This document shows, piece after piece, positions 17,751 to 28,062 of a stretch of DNA of 64,000 nt. The notes under the pieces are model-generated. The model made no database searches. It was given only the letters and a program-made list of their open reading frames with translations, and was not told the DNA's origin. The translations under genes and the position numbers were made by a program. Source of the DNA: Paeniglutamicibacter sp. Y32M11. Lineage in GTDB: Bacteria > Actinomycetota > Actinomycetes > Actinomycetales > Micrococcaceae. Each line of letters starts with the position of its first letter. Position 1 is the stretch's first letter. The stretch covers positions 1,860,001 through 1,924,000 of the forward strand of contig NZ_CP079107.1 in NCBI RefSeq assembly GCF_019285735.1. Reading direction: 5' to 3'.

Positions 17751-18359
17751 ATGGTTCTGCGAGTGGTGGGTGTCGACCCCGGCCTGACCCGTTGTGGTCT
17801 GGCCGTGGTCGATATTGAACCCAATCGTCGTGCCACGCTCATTGATGTTTCGGTCGTGGGTACCCCTCCGGGTACCCCGTTGGACCAGCGCCTGCTGGCC
17901 ATCGCCGAGGGCATAGACGCGTGGCTCGACAAGCACCATCCCGATGTGTTGGCGCTCGAGCGAGTTTTCAGTCAGCTCAACGTCAGTACGGTGATGGGCA
18001 CCGCGCAAGCCTCCGGGGTGGTGATCGTTGCGGCCGCCCGCCGCAATATCCCCGTCGCGCTGCATACCCCCACAGAGGTCAAGGCCGCTGTGACAGGTAG
18101 TGGCGGCGCCAATAAGAATGCCGTGGGCAAGATGGTTGCCAAAATCCTGCGCCTGGATGAACCGCCGACGCCCGCCGACGCTGCGGATGCCGCGGCCCTG
18201 GCCATCACGCACGGCTGGCGTGGGGCGGCCTTTGGCTCCGCCGGTGCGGCAGCCTCGGCGTCGGGATCACGTCCCAGCGGTGGGACATCGGGTCTCACCC
18301 CTGCCCAACGGGCCTGGATTGCCGCCGAGGCCAAGGCCCGCACGGTGAAGTCGCGGTAG
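17751..18359 (+). CDS. ruvC: Holliday junction resolvase RuvC
   Basis: RuvC is a dimeric endonuclease that cuts four-way junctions held by RuvAB. The 202-residue product has the RNase-H-fold acidic residues in [22 protein letters not shown] and [12 protein letters not shown], and the TAQASGVV helix. About 40 extra alanine/serine-rich residues follow the core, beyond the length of E. coli RuvC. ATG 17751 starts 7 bases past the yebC stop; the open frame extends upstream only into yebC. Confidence 0.96.
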   Translation: MVLRVVGVDPGLTRCGLAVVDIEPNRRATLIDVSVVGTPPGTPLDQRLLAIAEGIDAWLDKHHPDVLALERVFSQLNVSTVMGTAQASGVVIVAAARRNIPVALHTPTEVKAAVTGSGGANKNAVGKMVAKILRLDEPPTPADAADAAALAITHGWRGAAFGSAGAAASASGSRPSGGTSGLTPAQRAWIAAEAKARTVKSR

Positions 18360-18483
18360 TTACGAAACATCCTTCGGGGAGTTGGGCCGGGGAAGCTGTA
18401 AGCTGTTCGTAGATATATTCGTATGGCTCGCGGTTTCGAAGAACAAATCCACGTAGCCCAGCACCACCGGAGGTCGGCCCCAC

Positions 18484-19101
18484 ATGATCAGTACGCTGCG
18501 CGGAGTGCCGCAACAGGTCAACCTCAACAGCGCCATTATTGAAGTTGGCGGCTTCGGCATGCTGATTCAGGCGACCCCCCAGACGCTTGCCACCTTGCAG
18601 GTCGGGCGCGAGGTCCTGGTTCACACCTCCATGGTGGTGCGTGAGGATTCGATGACACTATTTGGCTTCGCCAGCGGCGAGGAACGTGAAGTCTTTGACA
18701 TTCTCACCGCAGTCTCGGGCGTCGGCCCACGCACCGGACTAGCGATTCTCGCGGTGCACACCCCCGAAGAGGTCCGCATCGCGGCCAGCACCAAAGACAC
18801 CAAGGCCTTCACCAAGGTCTCCGGCATCGGGCCCAAGGGCGCCGAACGCATCGTGTTGGAACTTTCCGGCAAACTTACCCCGACCGGCGCGCCGGTGCCG
18901 GCCGGCAGTTCCAAGACCCGTGCGTGGGAGCCACAAGTTCTGGAGGCGTTGACGGGTCTGGGATGGACCGAGCGCGATGCCCTGAAGGCACTGGACGCGC
19001 TGGCCAAGAACGAACCTCAGATCGTAACAAGCGGCAGCGTGCCGGAAATTCTTCGGGCGGTGCTGCGCTCCCTGGGGCGTGGAAACCGGCCCGGAAACTA
19101 G
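18484..19101 (+). CDS. ruvA: Holliday junction DNA helicase subunit RuvA
   Basis: RuvA binds the four-way junction as a tetramer and loads RuvB. The 205 residues show the OB-fold start MISTLRGVPQQV, two helix-hairpin-helix motifs (LTAVSGVGPRTGLAIL and FTKVSGIGPKGAERIVLEL), and a C-terminal RuvB-contacting three-helix domain (VLEALTGLGWTERDA). A 124-base gap separates it from ruvC, so it may have its own promoter. I found no LexA box there. Confidence 0.97.
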   Translation: MISTLRGVPQQVNLNSAIIEVGGFGMLIQATPQTLATLQVGREVLVHTSMVVREDSMTLFGFASGEEREVFDILTAVSGVGPRTGLAILAVHTPEEVRIAASTKDTKAFTKVSGIGPKGAERIVLELSGKLTPTGAPVPAGSSKTRAWEPQVLEALTGLGWTERDALKALDALAKNEPQIVTSGSVPEILRAVLRSLGRGNRPGN

Positions 19102-19110
19102 GAGTAGGAC

Positions 19111-20169
19111 ATGACCGAAACCGGCGCACTGACCAATGCGGGATCCGAACCCGAGGAGCGTGTGCTCGAGGCTGCCCTGCGCCCCAAAAACCTGGACGAT
19201 TTTGTCGGGCAGGCCAGAGTGCGCCAGCAACTCTCACTCGTGCTTGAAGCCTCAAAAATTCGAGAGCGCACCGCCGACCATGTGCTGCTCTCTGGCCCCC
19301 CGGGTCTGGGCAAAACGACCTTGTCGATGATCATCGCCGCGGAAATGAACGCACCGCTGCGCATCAGCTCGGGCCCGGCTATCCAGCATGCCGGTGACTT
19401 AGCTGCCATCCTCTCCTCGCTAACGGAGGGCGAAGTGCTTTTCCTGGACGAGATCCACCGGATGAGCCGCCCCGCCGAGGAAATGCTCTACATGGCCATG
19501 GAGGACTTCCGGGTCGATATCATCGTGGGCAAGGGCGCCGGCGCCACGGCCATCCCACTTGAACTACCGCCCTTCACCTTGGTGGGCGCCACGACGCGAG
19601 CAGGCCTGCTGCCCGGGCCACTACGTGACAGATTCGGCTTCACCGGGCACCTGGAGTTCTACAGCGTCGAGGAACTTGAACTGGTGCTGCGGCGTTCGGC
19701 CATGATGCTTTCGCTAAAGGTTAACTCCGCGGCGTTCTACGAAATTGCCTCGCGTTCGCGTGGAACCCCGCGTATTGCCAACCGCCTGCTACGTCGTGTT
19801 CGTGACTGGGCGCTGGTGAATCGGCTCGAGAGCATTGATGCTCGCGCGGCTTCGGCGGCTCTTGATATGTATGAGGTGGATGCCCGAGGGCTTGATCGCC
19901 TGGACCGCTCGGTGTTGCTGGCGCTGTGCACCAAATTTGGTGGCGGACCGGTGGGCCTGTCCACCCTAGCCATTGCGGTCGGTGAGGAAACCGAAACGGT
20001 GGAAACCGTCGCCGAACCCTTCTTAGTGCGCGAGGGCTTGCTCGGAAGAACCCCGCGCGGGCGCATCGCCACCGCCGCGGCGTGGAAGCATCTGGGGCTA
20101 CGTATGCCAGCGGACGCGATTTTTGCCAGCCAGACTAGTGACGAGCTGGATTCCGAGGACGAGACTTAG
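19111..20169 (+). CDS. ruvB: Holliday junction branch migration ATPase RuvB
   Basis: RuvB is the hexameric AAA+ motor of branch migration. In 352 residues it carries Walker [13 protein letters not shown], Walker [12 protein letters not shown], sensor 1 VGATTRAG, the RDRF arginine-finger region, and the C-terminal winged helix ([15 protein letters not shown]). It starts 9 bases after ruvA with a GGAGTAGGA ribosome site, so the two are co-expressed. Confidence 0.98.
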   Translation: MTETGALTNAGSEPEERVLEAALRPKNLDDFVGQARVRQQLSLVLEASKIRERTADHVLLSGPPGLGKTTLSMIIAAEMNAPLRISSGPAIQHAGDLAAILSSLTEGEVLFLDEIHRMSRPAEEMLYMAMEDFRVDIIVGKGAGATAIPLELPPFTLVGATTRAGLLPGPLRDRFGFTGHLEFYSVEELELVLRRSAMMLSLKVNSAAFYEIASRSRGTPRIANRLLRRVRDWALVNRLESIDARAASAALDMYEVDARGLDRLDRSVLLALCTKFGGGPVGLSTLAIAVGEETETVETVAEPFLVREGLLGRTPRGRIATAAAWKHLGLRMPADAIFASQTSDELDSEDET

Positions 20170-20342
20170 CTCACGGCGAACATCGTTGTGGGTTAGCCAG
20201 CGGGATCTAGCTAATTGACCGAACGAATGCCATCAATGGTCAGGGTTTGTTCATGTAGTCCCTATAGTATGGATAGGCCTACCGGCTGCACAAAGTCCAC
20301 TGTGTGTGCCGATGACACTGACTTAGAAACAGGTATCCACAC

Positions 20343-20801
20343 GTGAACGATTTTGTTCTGGCCCAAGCCGCTACCGGCGAAAAGGCTGCATTCGACCCGA
20401 CCATGTTGATCATGCTCGCCGCATTCGCCCTGCTGATCTTCATGATGATGCGCGGCAAGAAGAAGGCTGCCAAGGCTCAGGAGGAGATCCGTTCCAACCT
20501 CGCCGTTGGTGCCGAGGTCATGACCCAGTTCGGTCTTTACGGCACGATTGCCAGCATTGACACCGACGAAAACAAGATTGTCTTGGAAGTTTCTCCGGGC
20601 AGCTTCGTCACCGTTCACTCGCAGGTTGTTGCCAAGGTAGTTGCCTCGGACGAGGCAGCTGCCGAGGCTCCTGTCGTGATTCCCGATGACGCATCGTCGC
20701 TGACCAACACCAACACCGAAGCCACCGCAACGGATCTCACCGAGACCCCGGAGGAGTCCTTGCGTCGCCTCAACGACGAAGGTAAGGGCCCCAAGGCCTA
20801 A
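20343..20801 (+). CDS. yajC: Sec translocon accessory protein YajC
   Basis: The 152-residue product has one membrane helix near residues 19-36 (LIMLAAFALLIFMMM), a basic KKKAAKAQEE stop-transfer, the conserved soluble domain (VGAEVMTQFGLYGTIASID), and an acidic C-terminal tail. YajC associates with SecDF at the translocon. The GTG start is supported by the family start position. It precedes secD-secF. Confidence 0.95.
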   Translation: MNDFVLAQAATGEKAAFDPTMLIMLAAFALLIFMMMRGKKKAAKAQEEIRSNLAVGAEVMTQFGLYGTIASIDTDENKIVLEVSPGSFVTVHSQVVAKVVASDEAAAEAPVVIPDDASSLTNTNTEATATDLTETPEESLRRLNDEGKGPKA

Positions 20802-21019
20802 TTTTTGGTGCCATGAGCGTCAAAAGTTCCTTCTCGTAGCAGCGAACGGCAGCTGGATTACCGCGGATGAAGTTCCGCAGGTGAGCGATCCAGTGTTGGC
20901 CGGACTTCACCAAGCGGCCCGGAGCGACTCTTGATTCCCCGAGTGGGAGAGGTCGTCTCCGGGTTTTCCGCCGAAAATTCGTCCCCGTCAGGGCGGCGGA
21001 ACAACCAGAAAGCCTCACG
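20802..21019 (+). other. Untranslated spacer between yajC and secD with hairpins
   Basis: 218 bases without a credible ORF. Two local hairpins are visible: GCGGA/TCCGC around 20860-20876 and GGAGA/TCTCC around 20945-20960. No known riboswitch class is recognisable. It may carry a secD promoter or mRNA structure. Confidence 0.35.
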
Positions 21020-22752
21020 ATGTCATCTATTGGCCCGATCAAGCAGGCGCGTAAATCCCTGCTGTGGCTCGGCGTTATCTTCCTCATCTCGGCCGCCATC
21101 CTGATTACCGGCGTGCTCAGTGGGAAGGCTGCTTTTGCCCCCAAGCTTGCCCTCGACCTCGAGGGTGGCACCCAAATGATTTTGTCGCCGCGTGTCCAGG
21201 GTGGCAGCGCCGCGACGCAGGAACAGCTGGACCAAGCAGTGGAAATCATTCGCCAGCGCGTGGACTCTACCGGCGTATCAGAAACCGAGATCACCACGCA
21301 GTCGGGCCGCAATATTGTGGTCTCCATGCCCGGCGTTCCCGATTCTCGTACCCGCGAACTCATTCAGGCTTCGGCCAATATGGAGTTCCGCCCGGTCATC
21401 TATTCCGGTTCATTCACGGCGACCCCGAGGATCAGCGTCTGGCCAAGGCCGATTTGCCCAAGCCGTCGGCGAAGCCAGAAAACGGCTCGGATTTGAACTG
21501 GGTCGACGCCGCGCTGTACCAGGAATTTGAGAAGTTTGACTGCCCCACGGTGCTGGCCAACGGCTCCGATGAGGTCCACGATCCGGCCAAACCGCTGATT
21601 TCGTGTGACCCGGACATGGGCGCCAAATACATCTTGGGCCCGGTTGAAGTCCCCGGTGCCGATATCGCCGATGCATCTTTCGGCATGGCACGCGGAACCC
21701 AGGGCGCCGTTACCGGCGAATGGGCCGTCACCTTGGTGTTCAACGACGAAGGAAAGTCGAAGTTCGCCGAGGTCACCAAGCGCTTGGTTCCGATGACCGG
21801 AGCCCAGCACCAGTTCGCCATCGTCCTGGATGGAACGGTTATCTCCGCTCCGACGGCTAACGCCGTTATTTCCGATGGACGCGCACAAATCACCGGCAAC
21901 TTCACCGAGCAGAGCTCCAAGGCGCTGGCCGATCAGCTGAAGTTCGGCGCACTGCCGATCAGTTTCGACATCCAGTCGGAGCAGCAGATCTCCGCTACGC
22001 TCGGCGCGGACCAGTTGCGCAGTGGCCTCATCGCAGGCCTCATCGGTATGCTCCTGGTCGCCATCTACTCGATCTTCCAGTACCGACTGCTCGGCTTGGT
22101 GACCATCGTGTCACTCATCGCCTCGGGCGTACTGACCTACCTCGCCCTGGTGCTACTGGGCTGGTCAATGAACTACCGGCTCTCGCTGGCAGGTGTTGCG
22201 GGTCTGATCGTGGCCATCGGCCTCATCGCCGACTCGTTCATTGTTTACTTCGAACGTATCCGCGATGAACTCCGTGATGGGCGACCGCTGGCCTCCGCCG
22301 TGGAGATTGGTTGGAAGCGCGCCAAGCGGACCATCCTGGCTTCAAAGGCCGTCAACGTTCTGGCCGCAGTGGTGCTGTACATCGCCGCCGTGGGCAACGT
22401 CCGAGGCTTCGCCTTCACCCTGGGCCTGACGGCAGTTGTCGATATTATCATCGTCTTCCTGCTCACCCACCCGATCCTGCAGCTGATCTCCAAGACGAAG
22501 TTCTTCGGCGAAGGTCACCGCTTCTCGGGACTTGATCCTTCGCTGCTCGGAGCCGTACCGCTGTACCGCGGTGCCGGTCGAGTGCGCAGCTTCAGCCCCG
22601 AAGCCGAGGCGGCGCGCGGCAAGAAGAACGCCAAGGCAGCCTCCGAAGCCGAGCGTCGGCAGACCATCGCAGAGCGACGCAAGGCCGCGACCACCACCGC
22701 GGTCCCCACCCAGCAGGACGAACGCGCAGAGAAGGATTCCACCAATGGCTAG
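21020..22752 (+). pseudogene. secD: Protein-export membrane protein SecD, interrupted by one frameshift
   Basis: SecD and SecF use the proton gradient to help pull exported proteins through SecYEG. The first part (21020 to about 21410) gives a normal N-terminal helix, LALDLEGGTQMIL and IIRQRVDSTGVSETEI. After VIYSG the match continues in the frame one base back: HGDPEDQRLAKADL, NGSDLNWVDAALYQEF and all six-helix C-terminal membrane elements (SLAGVAGLIVAIGLIADSF) to the TAG at 22752. One missing base near 21400-21415 explains it. No slippery heptamer is seen in the right phase. Since yajC and secF are intact, a sequencing error or very recent mutation is likelier than true gene decay. Confidence 0.9.
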
Positions 22753-23728
22753 TCTCGCAAGCTGGGGCAATGAGCTCTACACGGGCAAGCGGTCCTACCC
22801 GTTCACCGGCAAACGCAATCTCTGGTTCGCCATCTCCGCCGTCCTGGTGGTTCTTTCCATCCTGGTCCCCATCGTCAAGGGTGGATTTAACCTCGGAATT
22901 GAGTTCCGCGGTGGATCCGAATTCACGATTTCCAAGGTTGTCCACAGCGACATTGCCGCCGGAGAAGAAGCGGTCGTCTCGCTGGCGCCGGATCATCACC
23001 CGCGTGTCACCAACATCGCTCCGAACACCATGCGTGTGCAGACCGATAAGTTGACCGATGATCAGACCCTTCAGATCGCCGAATCATTGGCCGGCGCCTA
23101 TGGGGTCAGCAAATCGGAGGTAACCTCCACCTTCGTCGGCCCGACCTGGGGTGCGGATGTATCCAAGCAAGCCCTCATCGGTTTGGTGGTCTTCATCCTG
23201 CTGGTCTCGTTGCTGATGGCTGCATACTTCCGCACCTGGAAGATGTCGCTGGCGGCCATCATCGGGCTGCTCCAGGTGGTCATCATTACAGCCGGGATCT
23301 ACGCTCTCTCCGGTTTCGAGGTCACCCCCTCGGCGATCATCGGCTTCCTGACCATCCTGAGTTACTCGCTTTATGACACAGTGGTGGTCTTCGATAAGGT
23401 ACGTGAAAACACCGCCGGTTTCCTTGACCAAAAGAAGCGGAACTTCGAAGAGCTGGTGAACCTGGGTATCAACCAGACACTGGTTCGATCGATCAACACC
23501 TCGGTTGTAGCGGTGCTGCCGGTCGCGTCGATTCTGTTCATCGGTTCGTACCTTTTGGGTGCCGGAACGCTCAAGGATCTTTCCCTGGCGCTGTTTATCG
23601 GCATCATCGTCTCCGCGCTTTCCACGCTCTTTGTGCAGGCGCCGCTGTACTCGTGGCTGCGACACCGTGAGCCAGAGGTACAGGCCCACAATAAGAAGCT
23701 GGCGGAGTATCGCATGACCAGCGCATAA
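22745..23728 (+). CDS. secF: Protein-export membrane protein SecF
   Basis: The 327-residue partner of SecD has six membrane helices, the periplasmic-type first loop with LGIEFRGGSEF, and the conserved segment SAIIGFLTILSYSLYDTVVVFDKVREN in the membrane domain. ATG 22745 overlaps the secD end by 8 bases. The longer upstream frame lies inside secD and is not used. It ends the yajC-secD-secF unit, and a very strong terminator follows. Confidence 0.97.
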   Translation: MASLASWGNELYTGKRSYPFTGKRNLWFAISAVLVVLSILVPIVKGGFNLGIEFRGGSEFTISKVVHSDIAAGEEAVVSLAPDHHPRVTNIAPNTMRVQTDKLTDDQTLQIAESLAGAYGVSKSEVTSTFVGPTWGADVSKQALIGLVVFILLVSLLMAAYFRTWKMSLAAIIGLLQVVIITAGIYALSGFEVTPSAIIGFLTILSYSLYDTVVVFDKVRENTAGFLDQKKRNFEELVNLGINQTLVRSINTSVVAVLPVASILFIGSYLLGAGTLKDLSLALFIGIIVSALSTLFVQAPLYSWLRHREPEVQAHNKKLAEYRMTSA

Positions 23729-23761
23729 GGCGCACTCGTCACTGCCCGTTTCACGGGCGTT

Positions 23762-23809
23762 GGACGGCGAGCTCACGGAGGGAACTCCGTGAGCTCGCCG
23801 TCCTTTTTT
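23762..23809 (+). terminator. Intrinsic terminator after secF
   Basis: A perfect 18-bp stem (23762-23779 with 23786-23803), a 6-base loop and six T at 23804-23809. A TATAAC element at 23823-23828 directly behind it could be the -10 of rel. Confidence 0.98.
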
Positions 23810-23967
23810 GGTCCCGAAGTGCTATAACCTAGCAAGAGGATGTTTGACGGACGTTCATCTTCGGTCTTGTGGGCCGGAAGGACGTGGGTGAACAAGCGTT
23901 TGAACAGCAACGAACGACATGCGGCGTCAGCGTCACACGAGGGACCCCGATCGAGAGGAGGCACCAA

Positions 23968-26259
23968 ATGGTTGAGAACCATGGTGTCATGATGCCAGGG
24001 GGCCCACCCGCGGCACCAAAGCGCGGAACAATCTCCCGTCTGGTCCGCCTGGCCGGACGCGGAACCACCGCTCAGCCCCCCACCCTGGAACCCTTGCTGC
24101 GCACGGTACGGGCACAGAATCCCAAGGCAGACATCGATCTGCTCGCCCGCGCCTATGCCGTGGCAGAGCACTTCCACGAGGGTCAAAAGCGTAAGAGCGG
24201 TGATCCCTACATCACCCACCCCGTCGCCGTGGCAACCATCCTGGCCGAGATGGGTATGACCGGGGCAATTCTTGCCGCAGCGCTGCTGCACGACACCGTC
24301 GAGGACACCGACTACTCCTTAGAGACCCTCACCCGGGAGTTCGGCGAAGAAATCGCCAAGCTCGTTGACGGCGTCACCAAGCTAGATAAGGTGCAATTCG
24401 GTGAGGCAGCCCAGGCCGAAACCGTGCGCAAGATGGTTATCGCGATGTCCAAGGACATCCGGGTGCTGCTGATCAAGCTCGCCGACCGCCTGCACAACGC
24501 ACGGACCTGGCGCTATGTTTCCCCGGAATCCAGCGCCAAGAAGGCACGCGAGACGCTGGAGATCTTCGCGCCGCTGGCGCACCGGCTGGGCATGAATACC
24601 GTGAAGTGGGAGCTCGAGGACCTGTCCTTCGCCGCGCTTCACCCCAAGGTGTACGAAGAGATTGTGCGGATGGTCGGGGAGCGCACCCCGGAACGCGAAA
24701 AGTATTTGACCACGGTTCGCGCCGCGATCTCCGAAGACATTGTCCAAGCCCGACTCAAGGCCACCGTCAGCGGACGACCCAAGCACTACTACTCGATCTA
24801 CCAGAAGATGATTGTTCGCGGCAAGGACTTCGACGACATCCATGACCTGATGGGTGTGCGCGTCCTGGTCGACAGCGTTAAGGACTGCTATGCGGTCTTG
24901 GGCCTCATGCATGCGCGCTGGACGCCGCTACCCGGACGCTTTAAAGACTACATAGCCCTGCCCAAGTTCAACCTGTACCAGTCGCTGCACACCACGGTGA
25001 TCGGCCCCGGCGGTAAACCGGTGGAGATCCAAATCCGCACCCACGACATGCACCAGCGTGCCGAGTACGGTGTGGCGGCGCACTTCAAATACAAGCACGG
25101 TACTCCCACGGACGGTCGCACCGTGGAAGACCAGGACATGGACTGGCTGCGCAGTCTGATGGACTGGCAGCACGAAACCAGTGACTCCAATGAGTTCCTG
25201 GATTCGCTGCGCTATGAGATCAACACCGCCGAGGTCTTCGTCTTCACGCCCAAGGGACAGATCATGTCTCTGCCGGTGGGGGCCACCCCGGTGGACTTCG
25301 CCTACGCGGTGCACACCGATGTTGGTCATCGCACTATCGGTGCGCGAGTTAATGGCAAATTGGTGCCGTTGAATTCCGAATTGCACCACGGAGACATGGT
25401 TGAGGTGTTCACCTCAAAGGCCGAAGGAGCCGGCCCGTCGCAGGACTGGATTGGCTTTGTTAAGTCACCGCGCGCCAGGAACAAAATTCGCCAGTGGTTT
25501 ACCAAGGAACGCCGCGAAGAAGCCATCGAAAAGGGCAAGGAGCAGCTGACGAAGGCGTTGCGGAAGAATAACCTTCCGCTACAGAAGCTGATGACTCACG
25601 ACGTGCTCTCCGCTGTCGCCCAAGAATTGCGCCATCACGATATCTCCGCGCTGTACGCCGCCGTGGGTGATGGGCATACCTCCGCACAGAACGTTATTGA
25701 ACATCTCACCGCACTGGTTGGTGGCGTGGGTTCCGAGGTTGAAGAGGTCTTGGAAGAGACCCCGATCTACGCGGTGCCCAGCCGTTTGGCCGACTCCGAC
25801 GCGGGAGTCATCGTCCCGGGCGCTGGCGAGGTGCTGGCCAAGCTGGCACGTTGCTGCACACCGGTGCCACCGGATCCGATCCGTGGGTTTGTTACCCGGG
25901 GATCTGGAGTATCGGTGCACCGCACCGACTGCGTGAACCTTAGGGAGCTCGAGCAGCAGCCCGACCGCCTGGTTGAGGTGCAGTGGGCGCCCACCAAGTC
26001 CAGTGTCTTCCTGGTGGAGATCCTCGTTGAGGCATTGGACCGCAAGTCCCTGCTTTCGGACGTGACGCGGGTGCTCTCGGAAAACCATGTCAACATCTTG
26101 GCCGCCAGCGTTTCTACCTCACGTGACCGCGTTGCGTTCTCCCGTTTCGCTTTTGAGATGGGCGATCCGAAGTACCTGAGCCACGTATTGAATGCGGTAC
26201 GTCGCATTGATGGGGTATACGACGTGTACCGTACCTCCGGGGGAAATCGACGCAGTTAG
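23968..26259 (+). CDS. rel: Bifunctional (p)ppGpp synthetase/hydrolase Rel
   Basis: Rel makes and degrades the stringent-response alarmone. From ATG 23968 the chain is 763 residues: an HD hydrolase domain with intact HDTVEDT (His about 108), a synthetase domain with [16 protein letters not shown] and [11 protein letters not shown], a TGS domain ([23 protein letters not shown]), a zinc-finger-like CCTPVPPD, and a C-terminal ACT domain. Both catalytic halves look intact. The start was set by the ideal AGGAGG 6 bases upstream; the frame also extends back to GTG 23869. Monocistronic, with terminators on both sides. Confidence 0.97.
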   Translation: MVENHGVMMPGGPPAAPKRGTISRLVRLAGRGTTAQPPTLEPLLRTVRAQNPKADIDLLARAYAVAEHFHEGQKRKSGDPYITHPVAVATILAEMGMTGAILAAALLHDTVEDTDYSLETLTREFGEEIAKLVDGVTKLDKVQFGEAAQAETVRKMVIAMSKDIRVLLIKLADRLHNARTWRYVSPESSAKKARETLEIFAPLAHRLGMNTVKWELEDLSFAALHPKVYEEIVRMVGERTPEREKYLTTVRAAISEDIVQARLKATVSGRPKHYYSIYQKMIVRGKDFDDIHDLMGVRVLVDSVKDCYAVLGLMHARWTPLPGRFKDYIALPKFNLYQSLHTTVIGPGGKPVEIQIRTHDMHQRAEYGVAAHFKYKHGTPTDGRTVEDQDMDWLRSLMDWQHETSDSNEFLDSLRYEINTAEVFVFTPKGQIMSLPVGATPVDFAYAVHTDVGHRTIGARVNGKLVPLNSELHHGDMVEVFTSKAEGAGPSQDWIGFVKSPRARNKIRQWFTKERREEAIEKGKEQLTKALRKNNLPLQKLMTHDVLSAVAQELRHHDISALYAAVGDGHTSAQNVIEHLTALVGGVGSEVEEVLEETPIYAVPSRLADSDAGVIVPGAGEVLAKLARCCTPVPPDPIRGFVTRGSGVSVHRTDCVNLRELEQQPDRLVEVQWAPTKSSVFLVEILVEALDRKSLLSDVTRVLSENHVNILAASVSTSRDRVAFSRFAFEMGDPKYLSHVLNAVRRIDGVYDVYRTSGGNRRS

Positions 26260-26290
26260 AGCGTGCATTACACCGTCGCGCTGTATGGGG

Positions 26291-26344
26291 CGCCGGGTCA
26301 CGACTTGCCGCTGGCGAGTTCGCGACCCGGCGTTTCGCTTTTTC
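26291..26344 (+). terminator. Intrinsic terminator after rel
   Basis: CGCCGGGTC (26291-26299) pairs with GACCCGGCG (26324-26332). An inner stem ACTTGCC/GGCGAGT continues the hairpin. The sequence TTTCGCTTTTT follows. Confidence 0.85.
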
Positions 26345-26494
26345 GGATCACTACGGTGACTTATGGGCGGAAACGATTTATGGGATGGATTGGACTAACT
26401 CTTCTGGCGGAATCTAGACCGACGGGTAATTCTCGGTTAATCAAGCGCCTTGGGTGCGAGTGAATCATTCCGCCTGAATCTTCGAAGGGTTTTC

Positions 26495-27166
26495 ATGTCG
26501 CGCGCTGGGCAGAAAATAAACGGTCGAGGAGATCATCGGCCGCGGGGCCATGGGCGAGGCCTTCCGGGGAACCGACCACCAAGGCCACGAACTCGCGTTT
26601 GAAATCCTTCATGCCGAGCTGGCCAGTGACACCGCGTTGGTTGAACGCTTTATGCGCGAACGCCGACGGGGGAAAGCCTGACCGTTGGTGTTGTTGGTGA
26701 AGAGCAGGAACCACCGAGTGCGGAAGCGCAGAGTGATGAACCGGAGCTCCCGTCTCCCGAAGCGATAGGCTCACCACTTCCGACCGAAGGCTCGCTGCTG
26801 TCCATTGATGGGGCCACAATGAAGGGCGTTGTCCACGCTAGGGCACTCGGCGCCAGTGTCTGCACCACCGGACAACCAAAAAGCGGGAGTGTCGTTTATG
26901 GCCTCTCCGGAGACTACGACAAGCTCACCATGATCGTGGCCCTGGCCAACGTGGAGCAGGAAAGTGGTACCGCGGTACACCTCGAGGCACTCATCGACGG
27001 GGTTGTCTTCGACTCCGCCACCATTTCAGATGTCTCTTACCGCCATTGGGATATTGATCTGGCCGGTGTTGAAAAGCTGGAAATCAACTGGCAGGAAGAA
27101 ACGTGCGGTTCAGAGTCAGCAATGCTCGGGTTTGGTAGCCCCGTCTTCACCCCAACCACCGACTGA
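26495..27166 (+). pseudogene. Remnant of a receptor-type Ser/Thr protein kinase with extracellular NPCBM-like domain
   Basis: From 26523 one frame reads VEEIIGRGAMGEAFRG and HAELASDTALVERFMRER, the glycine-rich loop and first N-lobe elements of PknB-type kinases. The conserved ATP-binding Lys is replaced (ELAFEIL). The rest of the kinase is missing. A different frame then gives an acidic Pro/Ser-rich linker (PPSAEAQSDEPELPSPE) and a beta-rich domain (YGLSGDYDKLTMIVALANVE, DLAGVEKLEINW) with two Cys, resembling the NPCBM carbohydrate-binding fold. An ATG at 26819 could still express the last 115 residues, but its ribosome site is poor. ATG 26495 has AAGGG upstream and probably marks the old start, with a frame slip before 26523. 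Confidence 0.7.
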
Positions 27167-27238
27167 GGCGCGGCTGAGCACCGTTGGCATCGCGCTGTTT
27201 CAGGGAATACCATGCCTGGCGGCCGGACCGCTTTGGTA

Positions 27239-27898
27239 TCAGTCAATCTTCGGTAGCTCTACGGTCATGAGCTTGGTGATGGCTAGCAATGCTCGGCGGC
27301 GACCGGGCCTCCGCGCTTGCTGAGCGATGGTCATGAACATTTGCCCGTAGTCACAGCGCAGGTGTGCGCTCGCGTTGATGGCCGCAAGAATCGGCAGCGA
27401 CTCACGGAGTTCGGAATTAAACGCGACGTCCATCGCGGTGCGCAGCGGCGAGGTGACGGGCACGTTGCCGTAGAGACAGATCTGCTCGTCATCCAGCGGC
27501 CCCTCGAAGAGACGAAGCACCATTCCCGCGGTGGGCGCGCAAGGCCGGTGGTAGCGCGGCACCATGATATCTATTTCACGTGGCATCGGCGCACAGCCGA
27601 GGATCCACGCTGCGGTTCCCTTACAGAGTGCACGTGAGGGCACTAGCTGCTTTCCAGCCACGCACGCCGCCACCTGAGCACGCGTGAGCGGCACATCGGG
27701 GTACACCGTGGAGACATAGGCACCCGGCAGCACTTCACGCAAGGCGCCGCGTAGGCGCAGAGCCTGCAGCTCGTTGAGCGTCAATGCTCCCCCTACGAGG
27801 ATTACCGGGGGAGCGCCCGCCGTCGTTGGGGTAGCGGGAGGAAGATCGGTGAGATGTTCGCCACCGGGTGTGCGCTGCGTTGTGGCCATGTTGTGCAT
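27239..27898 (-). CDS. AbiEi-like (type IV antitoxin-related) DNA-binding protein
   Basis: The 219-residue product begins, after a Pro/Thr-rich head, with a winged-helix-like segment (ALTLNELQALRLRGALREVLPGAYVSTVY), followed by the RAQVAACVAG...VPSRALCKGTAAWILGC pattern and VTSPLRTAMDVAF typical of AbiEi-related actinobacterial proteins. In classic AbiE systems AbiEi represses the operon and neutralises the nucleotidyltransferase toxin AbiEii. No AbiEii-like gene is adjacent, so this is an orphan and probably a simple regulator. The start may be the first ATG or the fourth codon (also Met). Confidence 0.7.
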   Translation of the reverse strand: MHNMATTQRTPGGEHLTDLPPATPTTAGAPPVILVGGALTLNELQALRLRGALREVLPGAYVSTVYPDVPLTRAQVAACVAGKQLVPSRALCKGTAAWILGCAPMPREIDIMVPRYHRPCAPTAGMVLRLFEGPLDDEQICLYGNVPVTSPLRTAMDVAFNSELRESLPILAAINASAHLRCDYGQMFMTIAQQARRPGRRRALLAITKLMTVELPKID

Positions 27899-28003
27899 GG
27901 TCTAACTCTCACAGCTCCCGACGCCCAGCGTCAGGGGAGTGCCTCAAGTTGTGGATAACCCACGGGGATGCTGGGCGCGCACAGCGTGAAACGGCGTTAA
28001 ACA

Positions 28004-28045
28004 CTTCGGGTGGGCACGGTTCACAAGAACCGTGCCCACCCGAAG
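28004..28045 (-). terminator. Intrinsic terminator of the DUF349 gene
   Basis: CTTCGGGTGGGCACGGTT (28004-28021) and its reverse complement (28028-28045) form a perfect 18-bp stem with loop CACAAG. On the minus strand it is followed by GTGTTTAA, 18 bases past the DUF349 stop. Confidence 0.9.
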
Positions 28046-28062
28046 ACGCGACTAATTAATAA

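Noticed and set aside
18360-18483. LexA (SOS) box in the ruvC-ruvA gap
   Set aside because: Fragments such as TTCG repeats occur, but not the inverted CGAAC-N4-GTTCG pattern of actinobacterial LexA sites.
23840-23992. 50-codon ORF upstream of and overlapping rel
   Set aside because: It starts a few bases from the probable transcription start and lacks a properly spaced ribosome site, while rel has an ideal one. Coupling is not supported.
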